64,000 nt of DNA, from assembly GCF_003002055.1 (NCBI RefSeq), contig NZ_PVZF01000001.1, positions 682,001 through 746,000 of the forward strand. Direction: 5' to 3'. Shown in pieces: positions 52,779 to 62,483 of the stretch; positions within the stretch are counted from its first letter, which is position 1, and each line of letters starts with the position of its first letter. Both the position numbers and the translations under genes were made by a program. The DNA comes from Kineococcus rhizosphaerae (lineage in GTDB: Bacteria; Actinomycetota; Actinomycetes; Actinomycetales; Kineococcaceae). The notes beneath the pieces were generated by a model. It searched no databases, had not been told where the DNA came from, and was given only the letters and a program-made list of their open reading frames with translations.

Positions 52779-54344
52779 TCAGGCCGTGCGCGTCAGCCGG
52801 AACCGCTCCAGCTCGGCGGCCAATCGGGGCCGCACGCGGGCCAGCAGCCGCGTGCCATCGGCCGTGTGCTCCTCGTCGAGGACCTGACCGGTCGTGTGGA
52901 CCCGGTGGACCAGCTCGCCGCGGTCGTAGGGCACGACCACCTCGAGCTCGACGTCCGGGACCGGCAGCATCTCGGCGATGCGGGCCAGGAGCTCGTCCAT
53001 CCCGGCACCCGTGCGGGCCGAGACGGCGACGGCGTTCTTCTCCTTGCGCAGCAACCGGTCGAGAACCTCGGGGTCGGCGGCGTCGGCCTTGTTGATCGCC
53101 ACCAGCTCGGGGACGGCCGGGGCGTCGCGCTCGGTGTAGAGGTCCGACAGCACGGCCCGCACCGCGGCCAGCTGCCCCTCGGGGTCGGGGTGCGAGCCGT
53201 CGACGACGTGCAGGACGACGTCGGACTCGGCGACCTCCTCCAGGGTCGAGCGGAACGCCTCGACGAGCTGGTGCGGCAGCGCCCGGACGAACCCGACGGT
53301 GTCGGCGAGCGTGTACGGGCGCCCCTCGGGCGTCTGAGCGCGGCGCACGGTCGGGTCCAGCGTCGCGAACAGGGCGTTCTCGACCAGGACCCCGGCCCCC
53401 GTGAGCCGGTTCAGCAGCGAGCTCTTGCCCGCGTTGGTGTACCCGGCGATGGAGACGGCCGGGACGGCACGGGCGTGCCGCAGGGAGCGCTTCTCCACGC
53501 GGGTGGTGCCCATGCCCTTGATCTCGCGGCGCAGCTTGGCCATCCGGCCGCGGATGCGCCGGCGGTCCAGCTCGATCTTCGTCTCACCGGGACCGCGCGA
53601 ACCGATCCCCGCACCGCCGGCGACGCGACCACCGGCCTGCCGGGACATCGACTCACCCCACCCGCGCAGGCGCGGGAGCAGGTACTCCAGCTGGGCGAGC
53701 TCGACCTGGGCCTTGCCCTCCCGGCTCTTGGCGTGCTGGGCGAAGATGTCCAGGATCACCGCGGTCCGGTCGACGACCTTGACCTTGACGATGTCCTCGA
53801 GACCACGGCGCTGGGACGCGGACAGCTCCCCGTCGCAGACCACGGTGTCGGCGCCCTCGGCGGCGACCAGGTCGGCCAGGGCCTGGGCCTTGCCGGAGCC
53901 GAGGTAGGTCGCGACGTCGGGTGTGGTGCGGCGCTGCAGGACCCCCGCCAGGACGTCCGAGCCGGCCGTGGCGGCGAGGGCGGACAGCTCCTGCAGCGAG
54001 ACCTCGGCCTCGGCCCGGTTGGAGTCGGCGCTGGACCAGACCCCGGCCAGGACGACGCGCTCGAGGCGCAGCTGCCGGTACTCGACCTCGGTGACGTCGG
54101 ACAGCTCGGTCGACAGTCCGGCGGCGCGGCGCAGGGCGCGACGGTCGGCGAGGTCGAGCTGGTCACCGTCGAAGCTGGTGTGCCCGTCCGGGTCGTCTCC
54201 GTGCACCTCCTGCGCCGCGTTCTCCCCGTGACCACGCAGGATGCGGGCGATGGCCCGGTCGAACTCGAGGCTCGACTCCGTGTCGCGGTCGGTGTGCGTG
54301 GGTTCCGTCGACGGCTCCGTCGCGGAAGCGTGGCGCTGGTTCAT
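52779..54344 (-). CDS. hflX: GTPase HflX
   Basis: A 521-residue ribosome-associated GTPase. The N-terminal HflX domain includes YLGSGKAQALADLV and RGWGESMSRQAGGRVAGGAGIGSRGPGETKIE, and the G-domain has GYTNAGKSSLLN near residue 298, DTVGFVRALPHQLVEAFRSTLEE, and NKADAA. It splits stalled or hibernating ribosomes. An N-terminal ~80-residue acidic extension is typical of actinobacteria. ATG follows CGAGGAGG. Confidence 0.96.
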   Translation of the reverse strand: MNQRHASATEPSTEPTHTDRDTESSLEFDRAIARILRGHGENAAQEVHGDDPDGHTSFDGDQLDLADRRALRRAAGLSTELSDVTEVEYRQLRLERVVLAGVWSSADSNRAEAEVSLQELSALAATAGSDVLAGVLQRRTTPDVATYLGSGKAQALADLVAAEGADTVVCDGELSASQRRGLEDIVKVKVVDRTAVILDIFAQHAKSREGKAQVELAQLEYLLPRLRGWGESMSRQAGGRVAGGAGIGSRGPGETKIELDRRRIRGRMAKLRREIKGMGTTRVEKRSLRHARAVPAVSIAGYTNAGKSSLLNRLTGAGVLVENALFATLDPTVRRAQTPEGRPYTLADTVGFVRALPHQLVEAFRSTLEEVAESDVVLHVVDGSHPDPEGQLAAVRAVLSDLYTERDAPAVPELVAINKADAADPEVLDRLLRKEKNAVAVSARTGAGMDELLARIAEMLPVPDVELEVVVPYDRGELVHRVHTTGQVLDEEHTADGTRLLARVRPRLAAELERFRLTRTA

Positions 54345-54444
54345 GGACCTCCTCGGTCGCAGGTGCCCGGTCTGTCCGGTGCACCCAGCGTGACACTCAA
54401 CGTCGCGCGCGGCGAAGCTATTTCGCGCTCTAGGCTTGCGCGAC

Positions 54445-55086
54445 GTGTCGCAGCCAGGTCCCCGACCCGATCCGCAGCCCGAGTCCCAGCACTACTTCAC
54501 CGCCGCCCCGGCCACCCCCGACGAGCGCCGCGAGCTGACGGTCGAGCTGGCCGGCCGGCCGGTCACCGTCACCACCGCCCGCGGGGTCTTCAGCGGCGAC
54601 CGGCTCGACAAGGGCACCGCCGTGCTGCTGCCGCTCGTCGAGCCCGACGAGGCGACCGGCGACGTCCTGGACCTCGGCTGCGGCTGGGGGCCCATCGCCC
54701 TGACCCTGGCGCTGCTGCGCCCGCACCAGCGCGTCCACGCCGTCGACGTCAACGAGCGCGCGCTCGACCTGCTGCGGCGCAACGCTTCCCGGCTGGGTCT
54801 CACCGTGCGCGCGAGCCTGCCCGACGACGTGGACCCGGACCTGGTCTTCGCGGAGATCTGGTCCAACCCGCCCATCCGGATCGGCAAGGAGGCCCTGCAC
54901 GAGCTGTTGCTGCGCTGGCTGCCCCGGCTCGCCCCCGGCGGCGTCGCTCACCTGGTCGTGCAGAAGAACCTCGGGTCGGACTCGCTGCACGCGTGGCTGG
55001 GCTCGGGGGTGCTGCCGGGGACGACGACGACGCGGACGACGACGTCGAAGGGGTTCCGGGTCCTGTCCGTCAGGCGGGCAGCGTGA
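54445..55086 (+). CDS. RsmC-like class I methyltransferase
   Basis: A 213-residue SAM enzyme: HYFTAAPATPDERRELTVELAG, motif I VLDLGCGWGPIALTLALL near residue 74, VHAVDVNERALDLLRRNA, and NPPIRIGKEALHELLLRWLPRL near 141. The NPPI motif marks N-methyltransferases of the RsmC/MTS class acting on guanine of 16S rRNA; the exact target is unknown. TAGGCT ends 8 bases before GTG 54445, a leaderless arrangement, and TTG 54436 is a less likely start. Its last 17 bases overlap the dapF 3' end. Confidence 0.87.
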   Translation: MSQPGPRPDPQPESQHYFTAAPATPDERRELTVELAGRPVTVTTARGVFSGDRLDKGTAVLLPLVEPDEATGDVLDLGCGWGPIALTLALLRPHQRVHAVDVNERALDLLRRNASRLGLTVRASLPDDVDPDLVFAEIWSNPPIRIGKEALHELLLRWLPRLAPGGVAHLVVQKNLGSDSLHAWLGSGVLPGTTTTRTTTSKGFRVLSVRRAA

Positions 55087-55996
55087 AGGTCCCCGTCGCC
55101 ACGAGCTGAGCGGGACCCGAGAGCCAGACCGTCCCCTCCGACAGCGACGAGCCCGCACCGACGGTGACGACGAGCCGTCCACCGGGCACGCGCACGCGCC
55201 ACACCCCCGGCGCCCCCTCACCGGCCCACGCGCGGGTCGCGAGCGCCGCGGCGCAGGCCCCGGTGCCGCAGGACCGGGTCTCGCCGGAGCCGCGTTCGTG
55301 GACGCGCATCGCGATGTCGCCGATGTCGCTGGTCCCGTCCCCGTCGACGTCGATGGCGTCGACGGGCACGACGAGCTCGACGTTGGTGCCGTGCGGCGGG
55401 ACGGGCTGGACCTCGGGGGCCCGGGTGAGGTCGGCCGCGTCGAGCTCGGCGGCGTGGGGCAGGGCGACGACGGTGTGCGGGTTGCCGAGGTCGACCGACA
55501 GCGCGGGGCGGGCGACGCCGTCGAGGCCGTGGACCTGGACGAGGGCGTCGGAGCCGTCGGCGAGGGCCTGGGCGCCCCCGGTGAGGGACCAGCGCCCCAG
55601 GTCGGCGGTCCAGGACCCGTCCGGTTCGCGGCGCAGCCGCTTCAGTCCCGCGCGGGTCGCGACGGGGAACCAGGCGCCGTCCTCCACGGTCAGGTAGCCG
55701 TTGCGGGACAGGAACTCGGCGAAGACGCGGACGCCGTTGCCGCACATCTCGGCGATGGACCCGTCGGAGTTGCGGTAGTCCATGAACCACTCGGCCTGGC
55801 CGGCGAGCGCGGCGGCGTCGGGGTCGGCGGCCGTGCGCACGGCGCGGATGAGCCCGTCGCCGCCGAGGCCGGCGCGGCGGTCGCAGATCGCGGCGACCAG
55901 GTCGGCGTCGGGCTTCCACGCGCCGTCGGGGTCGGCGACCAGCACGAAGTCGTTCTCGGTGCCGTGGCCCTTGGTGAAGGTGATCTCGCCGCTCAC
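55070..55996 (-). CDS. dapF: Diaminopimelate epimerase
   Basis: A 308-residue PLP-independent epimerase converting LL- to meso-diaminopimelate for lysine and peptidoglycan. FTKGHGTENDFVLV starts the fold, the two catalytic Cys are in IAEMCGNGVRVFAEFL (near 84) and ETRSCGTGACAAALA (near 242), and NPHTVVAL lies between. GTG overlaps the miaA stop (GTGA). meso-DAP fits a gram-positive actinobacterial wall. Confidence 0.96.
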   Translation of the reverse strand: MSGEITFTKGHGTENDFVLVADPDGAWKPDADLVAAICDRRAGLGGDGLIRAVRTAADPDAAALAGQAEWFMDYRNSDGSIAEMCGNGVRVFAEFLSRNGYLTVEDGAWFPVATRAGLKRLRREPDGSWTADLGRWSLTGGAQALADGSDALVQVHGLDGVARPALSVDLGNPHTVVALPHAAELDAADLTRAPEVQPVPPHGTNVELVVPVDAIDVDGDGTSDIGDIAMRVHERGSGETRSCGTGACAAALATRAWAGEGAPGVWRVRVPGGRLVVTVGAGSSLSEGTVWLSGPAQLVATGTFTLPA

Positions 55997-56955
55997 GCCG
56001 CCGATGCTACGGGCAGCAGCTGCAGGACCCGGTGGGCGAGGTCGTCGGCGGTGGTGCCGTCGGGGGCCTCGAGCCAGTGCACGCGCGGGTCGCGGCGGAA
56101 CCAGGACTCCTGCTTGCGGGCGAACCGGCGGGTGAGACGGGCGGTCAGCTCGCGGGCCTCGTCCTCGGTGGTGGTCCCGTCGAGGGCGTCCAGGACCTGC
56201 GCGTAGCCGAGCGCGCGGCCGGCGGTCAGCCCGTCACGCAGGCCGCGGCCCTCCAGCGCCCGGACCTCCTCGACGAGCCCGGCCGCCCACATGCGCTCCA
56301 CGCGGGCGTCGATGCGGGCCACGAGCTGCTCGCGGGGGACGGCCAGACCGACCTGCACGGTGGGCCTCAGGTAGGTCTGCTCGGGCAGGGCGGCGGCGAA
56401 GGGCTCGCCGGTGATCTCGCCGACCTCCAGGGCGCGCACGATGCGCCGGCCGTTGCTCGGCAGGATCCGCGCGGCGGCCTCGGGGTCGGAGGCGGCGAGG
56501 CGGGCGTGCAGGGCCTGGGGTCCGACCCGTTCCAGCTCGGCCTCGAACCGGGCCCGGACGGCGGGGTCCTTGCCGGGGAAGCGCAGGTCGTCGAGGGCGG
56601 CGCGGACGTAGAGCCCGGAGCCGCCGACCAGGACGGGCACGTGCCCGCGTCCGGTGATGTCGTCGAACGCGGTGCGGGCCCAGCCCTGGAACCGGGCGAC
56701 CTCGGCGGTCTCGGTGACGTCGAGGACGTCGAGGAGGTGGTGCGGGACCCCGCGGCGCTCGGCGAGCGTGATCTTCGCGGTGCCGACGTCCATGCCCCGG
56801 TAGAACTGCAGGGCGTCGGCGTTGACGACCTCCCCGGGGGTCCCGCGCTCGGCCAGCAGGCGCGCCAGGGCGACGCCGACGTCGGACTTGCCGGAGGCGG
56901 TCGGGCCGATGACCGCGATCAGCGGTGTCGGATCGGGAACGTTCGACTGGCCCAC
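55993..56955 (-). CDS. miaA: tRNA dimethylallyltransferase
   Basis: A 320-residue enzyme that prenylates A37 of UNN-reading tRNAs. P-loop IGPTASGKSDV near residues 12-22, VVNADALQFYRGMDVGTAKIT, HHLLDVLD, VLVGGSGLYVRAALDDL and RKQESWFRRDPRVHWLEA are conserved MiaA motifs. GTG 56955 has a CACGAT box 6 bases upstream; ATG 56976 is an alternative. It is coupled to dapF by a GTGA overlap. MiaB, two genes away, thiolates the same base. Confidence 0.95.
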   Translation of the reverse strand: MGQSNVPDPTPLIAVIGPTASGKSDVGVALARLLAERGTPGEVVNADALQFYRGMDVGTAKITLAERRGVPHHLLDVLDVTETAEVARFQGWARTAFDDITGRGHVPVLVGGSGLYVRAALDDLRFPGKDPAVRARFEAELERVGPQALHARLAASDPEAAARILPSNGRRIVRALEVGEITGEPFAAALPEQTYLRPTVQVGLAVPREQLVARIDARVERMWAAGLVEEVRALEGRGLRDGLTAGRALGYAQVLDALDGTTTEDEARELTARLTRRFARKQESWFRRDPRVHWLEAPDGTTADDLAHRVLQLLPVASAA

Positions 56956-57028
56956 CGCGTCATCGTGGCAGAGCATGGGTGCCGTCTCGAACGCACCAGC
57001 TCGACCAGGCAGGGAAGGGGAAGCGGCC

Positions 57029-57358
57029 GTGGGGACCATGGACTACCTCAAGGGCAAGCTCGGCGAGGCGGCCGAGCAGGCCAAGGAGATCGCCGACGAG
57101 GCCCGGGGCAAGGCGGGCGCGTTCGCGGCCGAGCACTCCGGGCACGCCGACGGCGCGCTCGGCAAGGCCGGCGAGTTCGTGAACTCGCGCACCGGCGGCA
57201 AGTTCGCCGGTCCGGTGAGCAAGGTGAGCGACCTGGCCCGCAAGGGCGTGGACCTGGTGGCCGAGCAGGCCCCGCCGACGACGACCCCGGACGGCGGGAC
57301 CCCGATGCGCGGGGGCGTCGCCTCGGACGGCACGCCGATGACGGGACCGGTCCGGTGA
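57029..57358 (+). CDS. MT0933-type antitoxin-family protein
   Basis: A 109-residue protein: MDYLKGKLGEAAEQAKEIADEARGKAGAFAAEHSGHADGALGKAGEFVNSRTGGKFAGPVSKVSDLARKGVDLVAEQ matches the MT0933_antitox family, with the signature Asn-x-x-Thr-Gly-Gly-Lys-Phe. The last ~30 residues are a Gly/Thr/Pro tail. No known toxin gene flanks it. GTG 57029 follows AAGGGGAAG; ATG 57038 is an alternative. Its stop overlaps the start of a small Pro-rich ORF (GTGA). Confidence 0.8.
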   Translation: MGTMDYLKGKLGEAAEQAKEIADEARGKAGAFAAEHSGHADGALGKAGEFVNSRTGGKFAGPVSKVSDLARKGVDLVAEQAPPTTTPDGGTPMRGGVASDGTPMTGPVR

Positions 57359-57504
57359 CGATCCCGACGCCACCGCCGACGACGCCGGTGCCCCCGAGCC
57401 CGGTGCCGACCCCCGGTCAGCCCGGGGAACCCCCGATGCCCGACCCCGGCCCCACGCCGGGCCCGGACCCCGTGCCGGACCCGTCGGTCCCCCCGTCGAA
57501 GTAG
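57355..57504 (+). CDS. 49-residue proline-rich ORF coupled to the antitoxin gene
   Basis: GTG overlaps the previous stop (GTGA). The product is almost only Pro, Thr, Gly, Val, Asp and Ser (TIPTPPPTTPVPPSPVPTPG then PDPGPTPGPDPVPDPSVPP). It could be a disordered partner, a translated tail or non-functional. The coupling pattern and codon bias suggest real translation. No family recognised. Confidence 0.45.
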   Translation: MTIPTPPPTTPVPPSPVPTPGQPGEPPMPDPGPTPGPDPVPDPSVPPSK

Positions 57505-57529
57505 ACCCGGCCCAGCCCCGAGGGCGACC

Positions 57530-59032
57530 TCAGGAGCGGACGCGCAGCGACGGCATCCCGAGCCCGACGGGCCGGGGGCCGTCGTCCTGCGGTTCCGGAC
57601 GCGCCTGGCGGGCCTCCCAGGCGTCGCCCGCGCGGGTGCGACGCACCGCGAAGCGGCTGAGGTCGTCGGCTTCGAGGTAGTGCGGGGCGCCGCGCGTGAC
57701 CTGCACCGTGGCGACGTCGCCCGGTCGCAGGACGGTCCCCTCCGGGACAGCGAAGTGGACGAGGCGGTTGTCGGGCGCCCGCCCGGACAGGCGCTGCGTC
57801 GCCGCGTCCTTGCGCCCCTCCCCCTCGGCCACCAGCACCTCCAGGACGCGCCCGGTCTGGGCCTGGTTGTCCTCGTAGGTGATGCGGTCCTGCAGCGCGG
57901 TGAGGCGCTCGTAGCGCTCCTGGACGACCTTCTTCGGGATCTGGTCGGCCATGGTCGCCGCGGGCGTGCCCGGGCGCGGGGAGTACTGGAAGGTGAAGGC
58001 GCTGGAGAACCGGGCCTGCTCGACGACGTGCAGCGTGTCCTCGAAGTCGGCGTCGGTCTCGCCGGGGAACCCGACGATGATGTCGGTGGTGATCGCGGCG
58101 TCGGGGATGCGCGAGCGCACGCCGTCGATGATCCCCAGGAAGCGCGACTGCCGGTAGGACCGGCGCATGGCCTTCAGCACGCGGTCGGACCCGGACTGCA
58201 GCGGCATGTGCAGGCTGGGCATGACGTTGGGCGTCTCCGCCATCGCGTCGATGACGTCGTCGGTGAAGCTGGAGGGGTGCGGGCTGGTGAAGCGCACGCG
58301 CTCCAGGCCCTCGATGCCGCCGGTGGCGCGCAGCAGCTTGCCGAAGGCGAGCTTGTCGCCGAACTCGACGCCGTAGGTGTTGACGTTCTGCCCGAGCAGG
58401 GTGACCTCGAGCACGCCCTCGGCGACGAGGGCCTCGATCTCTGCCAGGACGTCGCCGGGCCGGCGGTCCTTCTCCTTGCCGCGCAGCGCCGGGACGATGC
58501 AGAACGTGCAGGTGTTGTTGCAGCCCACCGAGATGCTGACCCACGCCGCGTAGGGCGACTCCCGGCGCGTGGGCAGGGTGGAGGGGAAGGTCTCCAGCGA
58601 CTCCAGGATCTCGACCTGTGCCTCGGCGTTGTGCCGCGCCCGTTCGAGCAGGACCGGCAGGGAGCCGACGTTGTGGGTCCCGAAGACGACGTCCACCCAG
58701 GGCGCCTTGCGGACGATCTCGCCGCGGTCCTTCTGGGCCAGGCAGCCGCCGACGGCGATCTGCATGCCGGGGCGGCGCTCCTTCACCGGGGCGAGGTGGC
58801 CGAGGTTGCCGTAGAGCTTGTTGTCGGCGTTCTCGCGCACCGCGCACGTGTTGAAGACGACGACGTCGGGTTCGACCGGTGCGTCCGTGCCCGCCTCGTC
58901 GAACCGGACGTAGCCCGCGTCCTCCAGCAGTCCCGAGAGGCGCTCGGAGTCGTGGACGTTCATCTGGCAGCCGAAGGTGCGCACCTGGTAGGTGCGCGGC
59001 GTGCCCGTCTGGGGTTCGGTCGTCGTGCTCAT
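57530..59032 (-). CDS. miaB: tRNA-2-methylthio-N6-dimethylallyladenosine synthase
   Basis: A 500-residue radical SAM methylthiotransferase acting on i6A37 of tRNA. The N-terminal MTTase cluster Cys are in [23 protein letters not shown] and VGGCLAQKD; the radical SAM cluster is [18 protein letters not shown] near residue 169; the TRAM domain near the C-terminus includes [19 protein letters not shown] start. It acts after MiaA and is convergent with the Pro-rich ORF. Confidence 0.97.
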   Translation of the reverse strand: MSTTTEPQTGTPRTYQVRTFGCQMNVHDSERLSGLLEDAGYVRFDEAGTDAPVEPDVVVFNTCAVRENADNKLYGNLGHLAPVKERRPGMQIAVGGCLAQKDRGEIVRKAPWVDVVFGTHNVGSLPVLLERARHNAEAQVEILESLETFPSTLPTRRESPYAAWVSISVGCNNTCTFCIVPALRGKEKDRRPGDVLAEIEALVAEGVLEVTLLGQNVNTYGVEFGDKLAFGKLLRATGGIEGLERVRFTSPHPSSFTDDVIDAMAETPNVMPSLHMPLQSGSDRVLKAMRRSYRQSRFLGIIDGVRSRIPDAAITTDIIVGFPGETDADFEDTLHVVEQARFSSAFTFQYSPRPGTPAATMADQIPKKVVQERYERLTALQDRITYEDNQAQTGRVLEVLVAEGEGRKDAATQRLSGRAPDNRLVHFAVPEGTVLRPGDVATVQVTRGAPHYLEADDLSRFAVRRTRAGDAWEARQARPEPQDDGPRPVGLGMPSLRVRS

Positions 59033-59113
59033 CGCTGCTGAGTCTACGTGGCCCCGGACGGGCTCGAACGGGTCTCGTTCGGGTCACGATGTGCATCCTC
59101 AAGGGCGGCACGG

Positions 59114-59141
59114 TGGACACGCTGAGCAGCTCCTGTACGTT
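59114..59141 (+). promoter_or_regulatory. Candidate gluA promoter TGGACA-N16-TACGTT
   Basis: TGGACA at 59114-59119 and TACGTT at 59136-59141. The -10 ends 8 bases before the gluA ATG, which would give a leaderless transcript. Confidence 0.45.
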
Positions 59142-59149
59142 CCAGCTCC

Positions 59150-59929
59150 ATGAGTGACCACGTGCAGGCCCCTCAGCCGTCATCCCCGGCGCGCCGCCCC
59201 CTCGTCCGCCTCGACGGGGTGCAGAAGCACTTCGGCGCCCTGCACGTCCTGAAGGACGTCGACCTGACCGTCGCCGCCGGTGAGGTCGTGGTCGTCATCG
59301 GCCCGTCGGGGTCGGGCAAGTCGACGCTGTGCCGCACGATCAACCGGCTGGAGACCGTCGACGCCGGACGCATCACCATCGACGGCGCCGACCTGCCCAG
59401 CGAGGGCAAGGACCTCGCCCGCCTGCGTGCCGACGTGGGGATGGTCTTCCAGTCCTTCAACCTCTTCGCCCACAAGACGGTGAAGCAGAACGTCACCCTC
59501 GGTCCGGTCAAGGTGCGCGGGGTCTCCGCCGCCGAGGCCGGCCGGCGCGCCGACGCCCTGCTCGAACGCGTCGGCGTCGCCTCCCAGGCCGACAAGTACC
59601 CCGCGCAGCTGTCCGGCGGGCAGCAGCAGCGCGTCGCGATCGCCCGGGCCCTGGCGATGGAGCCCAAGGTCATGCTCTTCGACGAACCGACGTCGGCCCT
59701 GGACCCCGAGATGATCAACGAGGTCCTCGACGTCATGACGGGGCTGGCCCGTGAGGGCATGACGATGGTCGTGGTCACCCACGAGATGGGTTTCGCCCGC
59801 CGCGCCGCCGACCGCGTCGTGTTCATGGCCGACGGGCGGATCCTCGAGGACACCGACCCCGAGACCTTCTTCACCGCACCCGAGCACGCCCGCGCGCAGG
59901 ACTTCCTCTCGAAGATCCTCACCCACTGA
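59150..59929 (+). CDS. gluA: Glutamate ABC transporter ATP-binding protein
   Basis: A 259-residue ABC ATPase of the polar amino acid class. Walker [13 protein letters not shown] near 50, Q-loop FQSFNLF, signature [19 protein letters not shown] near 153, Walker [16 protein letters not shown] near 174 and switch His in VVTHEMGFA. It powers the GluBCD system that imports glutamate, possibly also glutamine or aspartate. It heads a four-gene operon. Confidence 0.94.
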   Translation: MSDHVQAPQPSSPARRPLVRLDGVQKHFGALHVLKDVDLTVAAGEVVVVIGPSGSGKSTLCRTINRLETVDAGRITIDGADLPSEGKDLARLRADVGMVFQSFNLFAHKTVKQNVTLGPVKVRGVSAAEAGRRADALLERVGVASQADKYPAQLSGGQQQRVAIARALAMEPKVMLFDEPTSALDPEMINEVLDVMTGLAREGMTMVVVTHEMGFARRAADRVVFMADGRILEDTDPETFFTAPEHARAQDFLSKILTH

Positions 59930-59968
59930 GCTCGACGACCAACCGACGACCCAGGAGACCCGAGAACC

Positions 59969-60889
59969 GTGAAGAACGTCAGAACCGTCGTCCTGGCCGG
60001 AGCGGCCACCGCCGTCCTCGCCCTGAGCGCCTGCGGGCAGGAGGGCTCGCCCGAGACCGCCGGCGGCGGGGGCGCCACCTCCGGTGGGACGCCCGCCGCG
60101 GCCCCCACCTACGCCGTCGCCACCGACGTCGCGATCACCGGCAGCCCCACCTACGACAAGATCAAGGCCGCGGGCACGGTGAAGATCGGCGTCAAGGCCG
60201 ACCAGCCGGGCATCGGGCAGAAGGACGCCGGGTCCGGGCAGTACGCCGGGTTCGACATCGAGATGGCCAAGCTCATGGCCGCGAAGCTCGGCCTGGCGCC
60301 GGACAAGATCGAGTACGTCGAGACCGTCTCGGCCAACCGCGAACCGTTCCTGCAGCAGGGCACGGTCGACATGGTCATCGCCTCCTACACGATCAACGAC
60401 AAGCGCAAGCAGGTCGTCGACTTCGCCGGCCCCTACTACGTCGCGGGTCAGGACCTGCTCGTGCGGGCCGACGAGGAGGAGATCACCGGGCCGGACTCCC
60501 TGGCGGGCAAGAAGGTGTGCTCGGTGGAGGGCTCCACCCCGGCCACCCGCATCCGCGACAACTACAAGGACGCCGACCTGGTGACCTTCGACGCCTACTC
60601 CAAGTGCGTCGAGCAGCTGACCTCCAACGCCGTCGACGCCGTCACCACCGACGACGCCATCCTGCGCGGGTACGCCGCCCAGCAGCCCGACGCGCTGAAG
60701 GTCGTCGGCAAGCCGTTCAGCGAGGAGCCGTACGGCGTCGGCCTGCCCAAGGGCGACACCGCCCTGCGGAACGCGCTCAACGACGCCATCGAGGGCGCCG
60801 TGACCGACGGGGACTGGAAGAAGGCCTACGACTTCACCCTCGGGGGCAGCGGCACCGACCCCGAGCCGCCCACGGTCGACCGCTACTGA
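59969..60889 (+). CDS. gluB: Glutamate-binding lipoprotein
   Basis: A 306-residue substrate-binding lipoprotein. The lipobox ends with LSAC, Cys22 as the lipid-modified residue. The mature part is a type II (SBP_bac_3) fold: VKIGVKADQPGIGQKDAGSG, GFDIEMAKLMAAKLGL, VDMVIASYTINDKRKQVVDFAGPYY and SNAVDAVTTDDAIL. It captures glutamate outside the membrane for GluC/GluD. GTG follows AGGAGACCC. Confidence 0.95.
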   Translation: MKNVRTVVLAGAATAVLALSACGQEGSPETAGGGGATSGGTPAAAPTYAVATDVAITGSPTYDKIKAAGTVKIGVKADQPGIGQKDAGSGQYAGFDIEMAKLMAAKLGLAPDKIEYVETVSANREPFLQQGTVDMVIASYTINDKRKQVVDFAGPYYVAGQDLLVRADEEEITGPDSLAGKKVCSVEGSTPATRIRDNYKDADLVTFDAYSKCVEQLTSNAVDAVTTDDAILRGYAAQQPDALKVVGKPFSEEPYGVGLPKGDTALRNALNDAIEGAVTDGDWKKAYDFTLGGSGTDPEPPTVDRY

Positions 60890-60943
60890 CCAGCGGCGCC
60901 CGGGGCCCCACCGACGTGGCCCCGGGCGCTTCCCCCCACCACC

Positions 60944-60951
60944 AAGGAGGT
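60944..60951 (+). promoter_or_regulatory. Consensus ribosome-binding site of gluC
   Basis: AAGGAGGT is a perfect Shine-Dalgarno, 3 bases before GTG 60955; it fixes the permease start and suggests high translation. Confidence 0.75.
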
Positions 60952-60954
60952 GAC

Positions 60955-61629
60955 GTGCAGGTCGTCGTCGACAACCTCGACGTGTTCGGCCGCGGGATCT
61001 GGGGAACGGTCACCCTGTTCTTCTGGGCCACCCTCGGCTCGCTGGTCCTCGGGACCGTGCTCGCGGTGTTCCGCATCGCCCCCAGCGCCGCGCTGCGCGC
61101 GTTCGGCACCACGTACGTCAACGTCTTCCGCAACACCCCGCTGACGCTGATCATCGTCTTCTGCGTGTTGTGCCTGCCGACGCTGGGCATCACCTTCGGC
61201 GTCGGCACCGCCACGCAGTACCGGCTCTACGCGGTGCTGGCCCTGGTCGCCTACACCTCGACGTTCGTCTGCGAGGCCGTGCGCTCGGGCATCAACACCG
61301 TCCCGGTCGGGCAGGCCGAGGCGGCGCGCGCGATCGGGCTGCCGTTCACCGGGGTGCTGCGCCTCGTCGTGCTGCCGCAGGCGTTCCGCGCCGTCGTTCC
61401 CCCGCTGGGCAGCGTGCTCAACGCGCTGCTGAAGAACACCTCGGTCGCCTCGGCGGCGAGCAACTTCGAGCTGATCTCGGGGTTGCGGAACCTGGTGGAG
61501 CAGAACGGCAACGCCGTCATCAGCGTCCTCATCGGCATCACCGTGGCGTACGCGCTCCTCGCCGGAGTCCTCTTCGCAGGGGTCGGGCTCTTGGAACGCG
61601 CGTCGGCCCGGAACGGAGCACGCGCATGA
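60955..61629 (+). CDS. gluC: Glutamate ABC transporter permease GluC
   Basis: A 224-residue permease with five or six helices and the EAA loop (EAARAIGLPFTGVLRLVVLPQAFRAVVPPL) that contacts GluA. VNVFRNTPLTLIIVF is the His/Gln permease signature. Its stop overlaps gluD (ATGA). It forms the channel together with GluD. Confidence 0.94.
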   Translation: MQVVVDNLDVFGRGIWGTVTLFFWATLGSLVLGTVLAVFRIAPSAALRAFGTTYVNVFRNTPLTLIIVFCVLCLPTLGITFGVGTATQYRLYAVLALVAYTSTFVCEAVRSGINTVPVGQAEAARAIGLPFTGVLRLVVLPQAFRAVVPPLGSVLNALLKNTSVASAASNFELISGLRNLVEQNGNAVISVLIGITVAYALLAGVLFAGVGLLERASARNGARA

Positions 61630-62471
61630 GCCAGGTCCTCTACGACGCGCCGGGCCCGCGAGCGCGACGGCTCAACCACGTCCTGACCGTCGTCGGCATC
61701 GCGCTGTTCGCAGCGGTCATCGGGTTCGTGGTGTGGCGGTTGAACGACGCCGGACAGTTCGCGCCCTCGAAGTGGAGCGCTTTCGCCTACCAGGACATCC
61801 AGCGGGCCCTGCTCGGCGCCTGGTGGCGGACCATGCAGGTCGCCCTCGCGGCCATCGTGTTGTCGACGGTGCTCGGCGCGGTGCTGGCGAGTCTGCGCCT
61901 GTCGTCGGTGGGCGCGCTGCGCTGGACCGCCTACGGCCTCATCCAGCTGTTCCGCGCACCGCCGGTGCTGCTGCTGATGTTCTGGTTCTTCTACGGCGGC
62001 GGAGGCGGTATCCCCGTCTACTGGTGCGTGGTCCTGGGTCTGACGATCTACAACGGCGCGTTCATCGCCGAGATCCTCCGGGCCGGCGTCGAGGCGCTGC
62101 CCAAGGGCCAGAAGGAGGCCGGGCTGGCGATCGGCCTGACCGAGAGCCAGGTGCTGTGGACCATCCAGCTACCGCAGGCGGTCCGCTCGATGCTGCCCTC
62201 ACTCGTCTCGCAGATCGTCGTGATCCTCAAGGACACCGCACTGGCGTACATCATCGGCTACTCCGAGCTGCTGCGCTGGGGCCAGCAGCTCGGGTCGCAG
62301 TACTTCAACCTGATCCCGGCGATGATCGTGATCGCCGTCGTCTACGTCGGGACGAACATGGTCATCGCCGGGATCGCGAAGGTCGTCGAGCGCCGGATGC
62401 GCGGCAGGACGTCGGGCAAGGTCACGATCGCCACCAACACCGCCCAGGTGGGCGCTGCCGGCGCCGTCTGA
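61626..62471 (+). CDS. gluD: Glutamate ABC transporter permease GluD
   Basis: A 281-residue permease with RAPPVLLLMFWFFYGGGG and the EAA loop EAGLAIGLTESQVLWTIQLPQAVRSMLPSL. An additional N-terminal helix follows a ~20-residue cytoplasmic lead. ATG overlaps the gluC stop. Translation is coupled; it pairs with GluC in the membrane. Confidence 0.93.
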   Translation: MSQVLYDAPGPRARRLNHVLTVVGIALFAAVIGFVVWRLNDAGQFAPSKWSAFAYQDIQRALLGAWWRTMQVALAAIVLSTVLGAVLASLRLSSVGALRWTAYGLIQLFRAPPVLLLMFWFFYGGGGGIPVYWCVVLGLTIYNGAFIAEILRAGVEALPKGQKEAGLAIGLTESQVLWTIQLPQAVRSMLPSLVSQIVVILKDTALAYIIGYSELLRWGQQLGSQYFNLIPAMIVIAVVYVGTNMVIAGIAKVVERRMRGRTSGKVTIATNTAQVGAAGAV

Positions 62472-62483
62472 CCCGACGGGCCG

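Noticed and set aside
59065-59081. Palindrome CGAAC-N7-GTTCG upstream of miaB as a third SOS box
   Set aside because: Spacer is 7 bases, not the 4 required by LexA, and it precedes a non-SOS gene.
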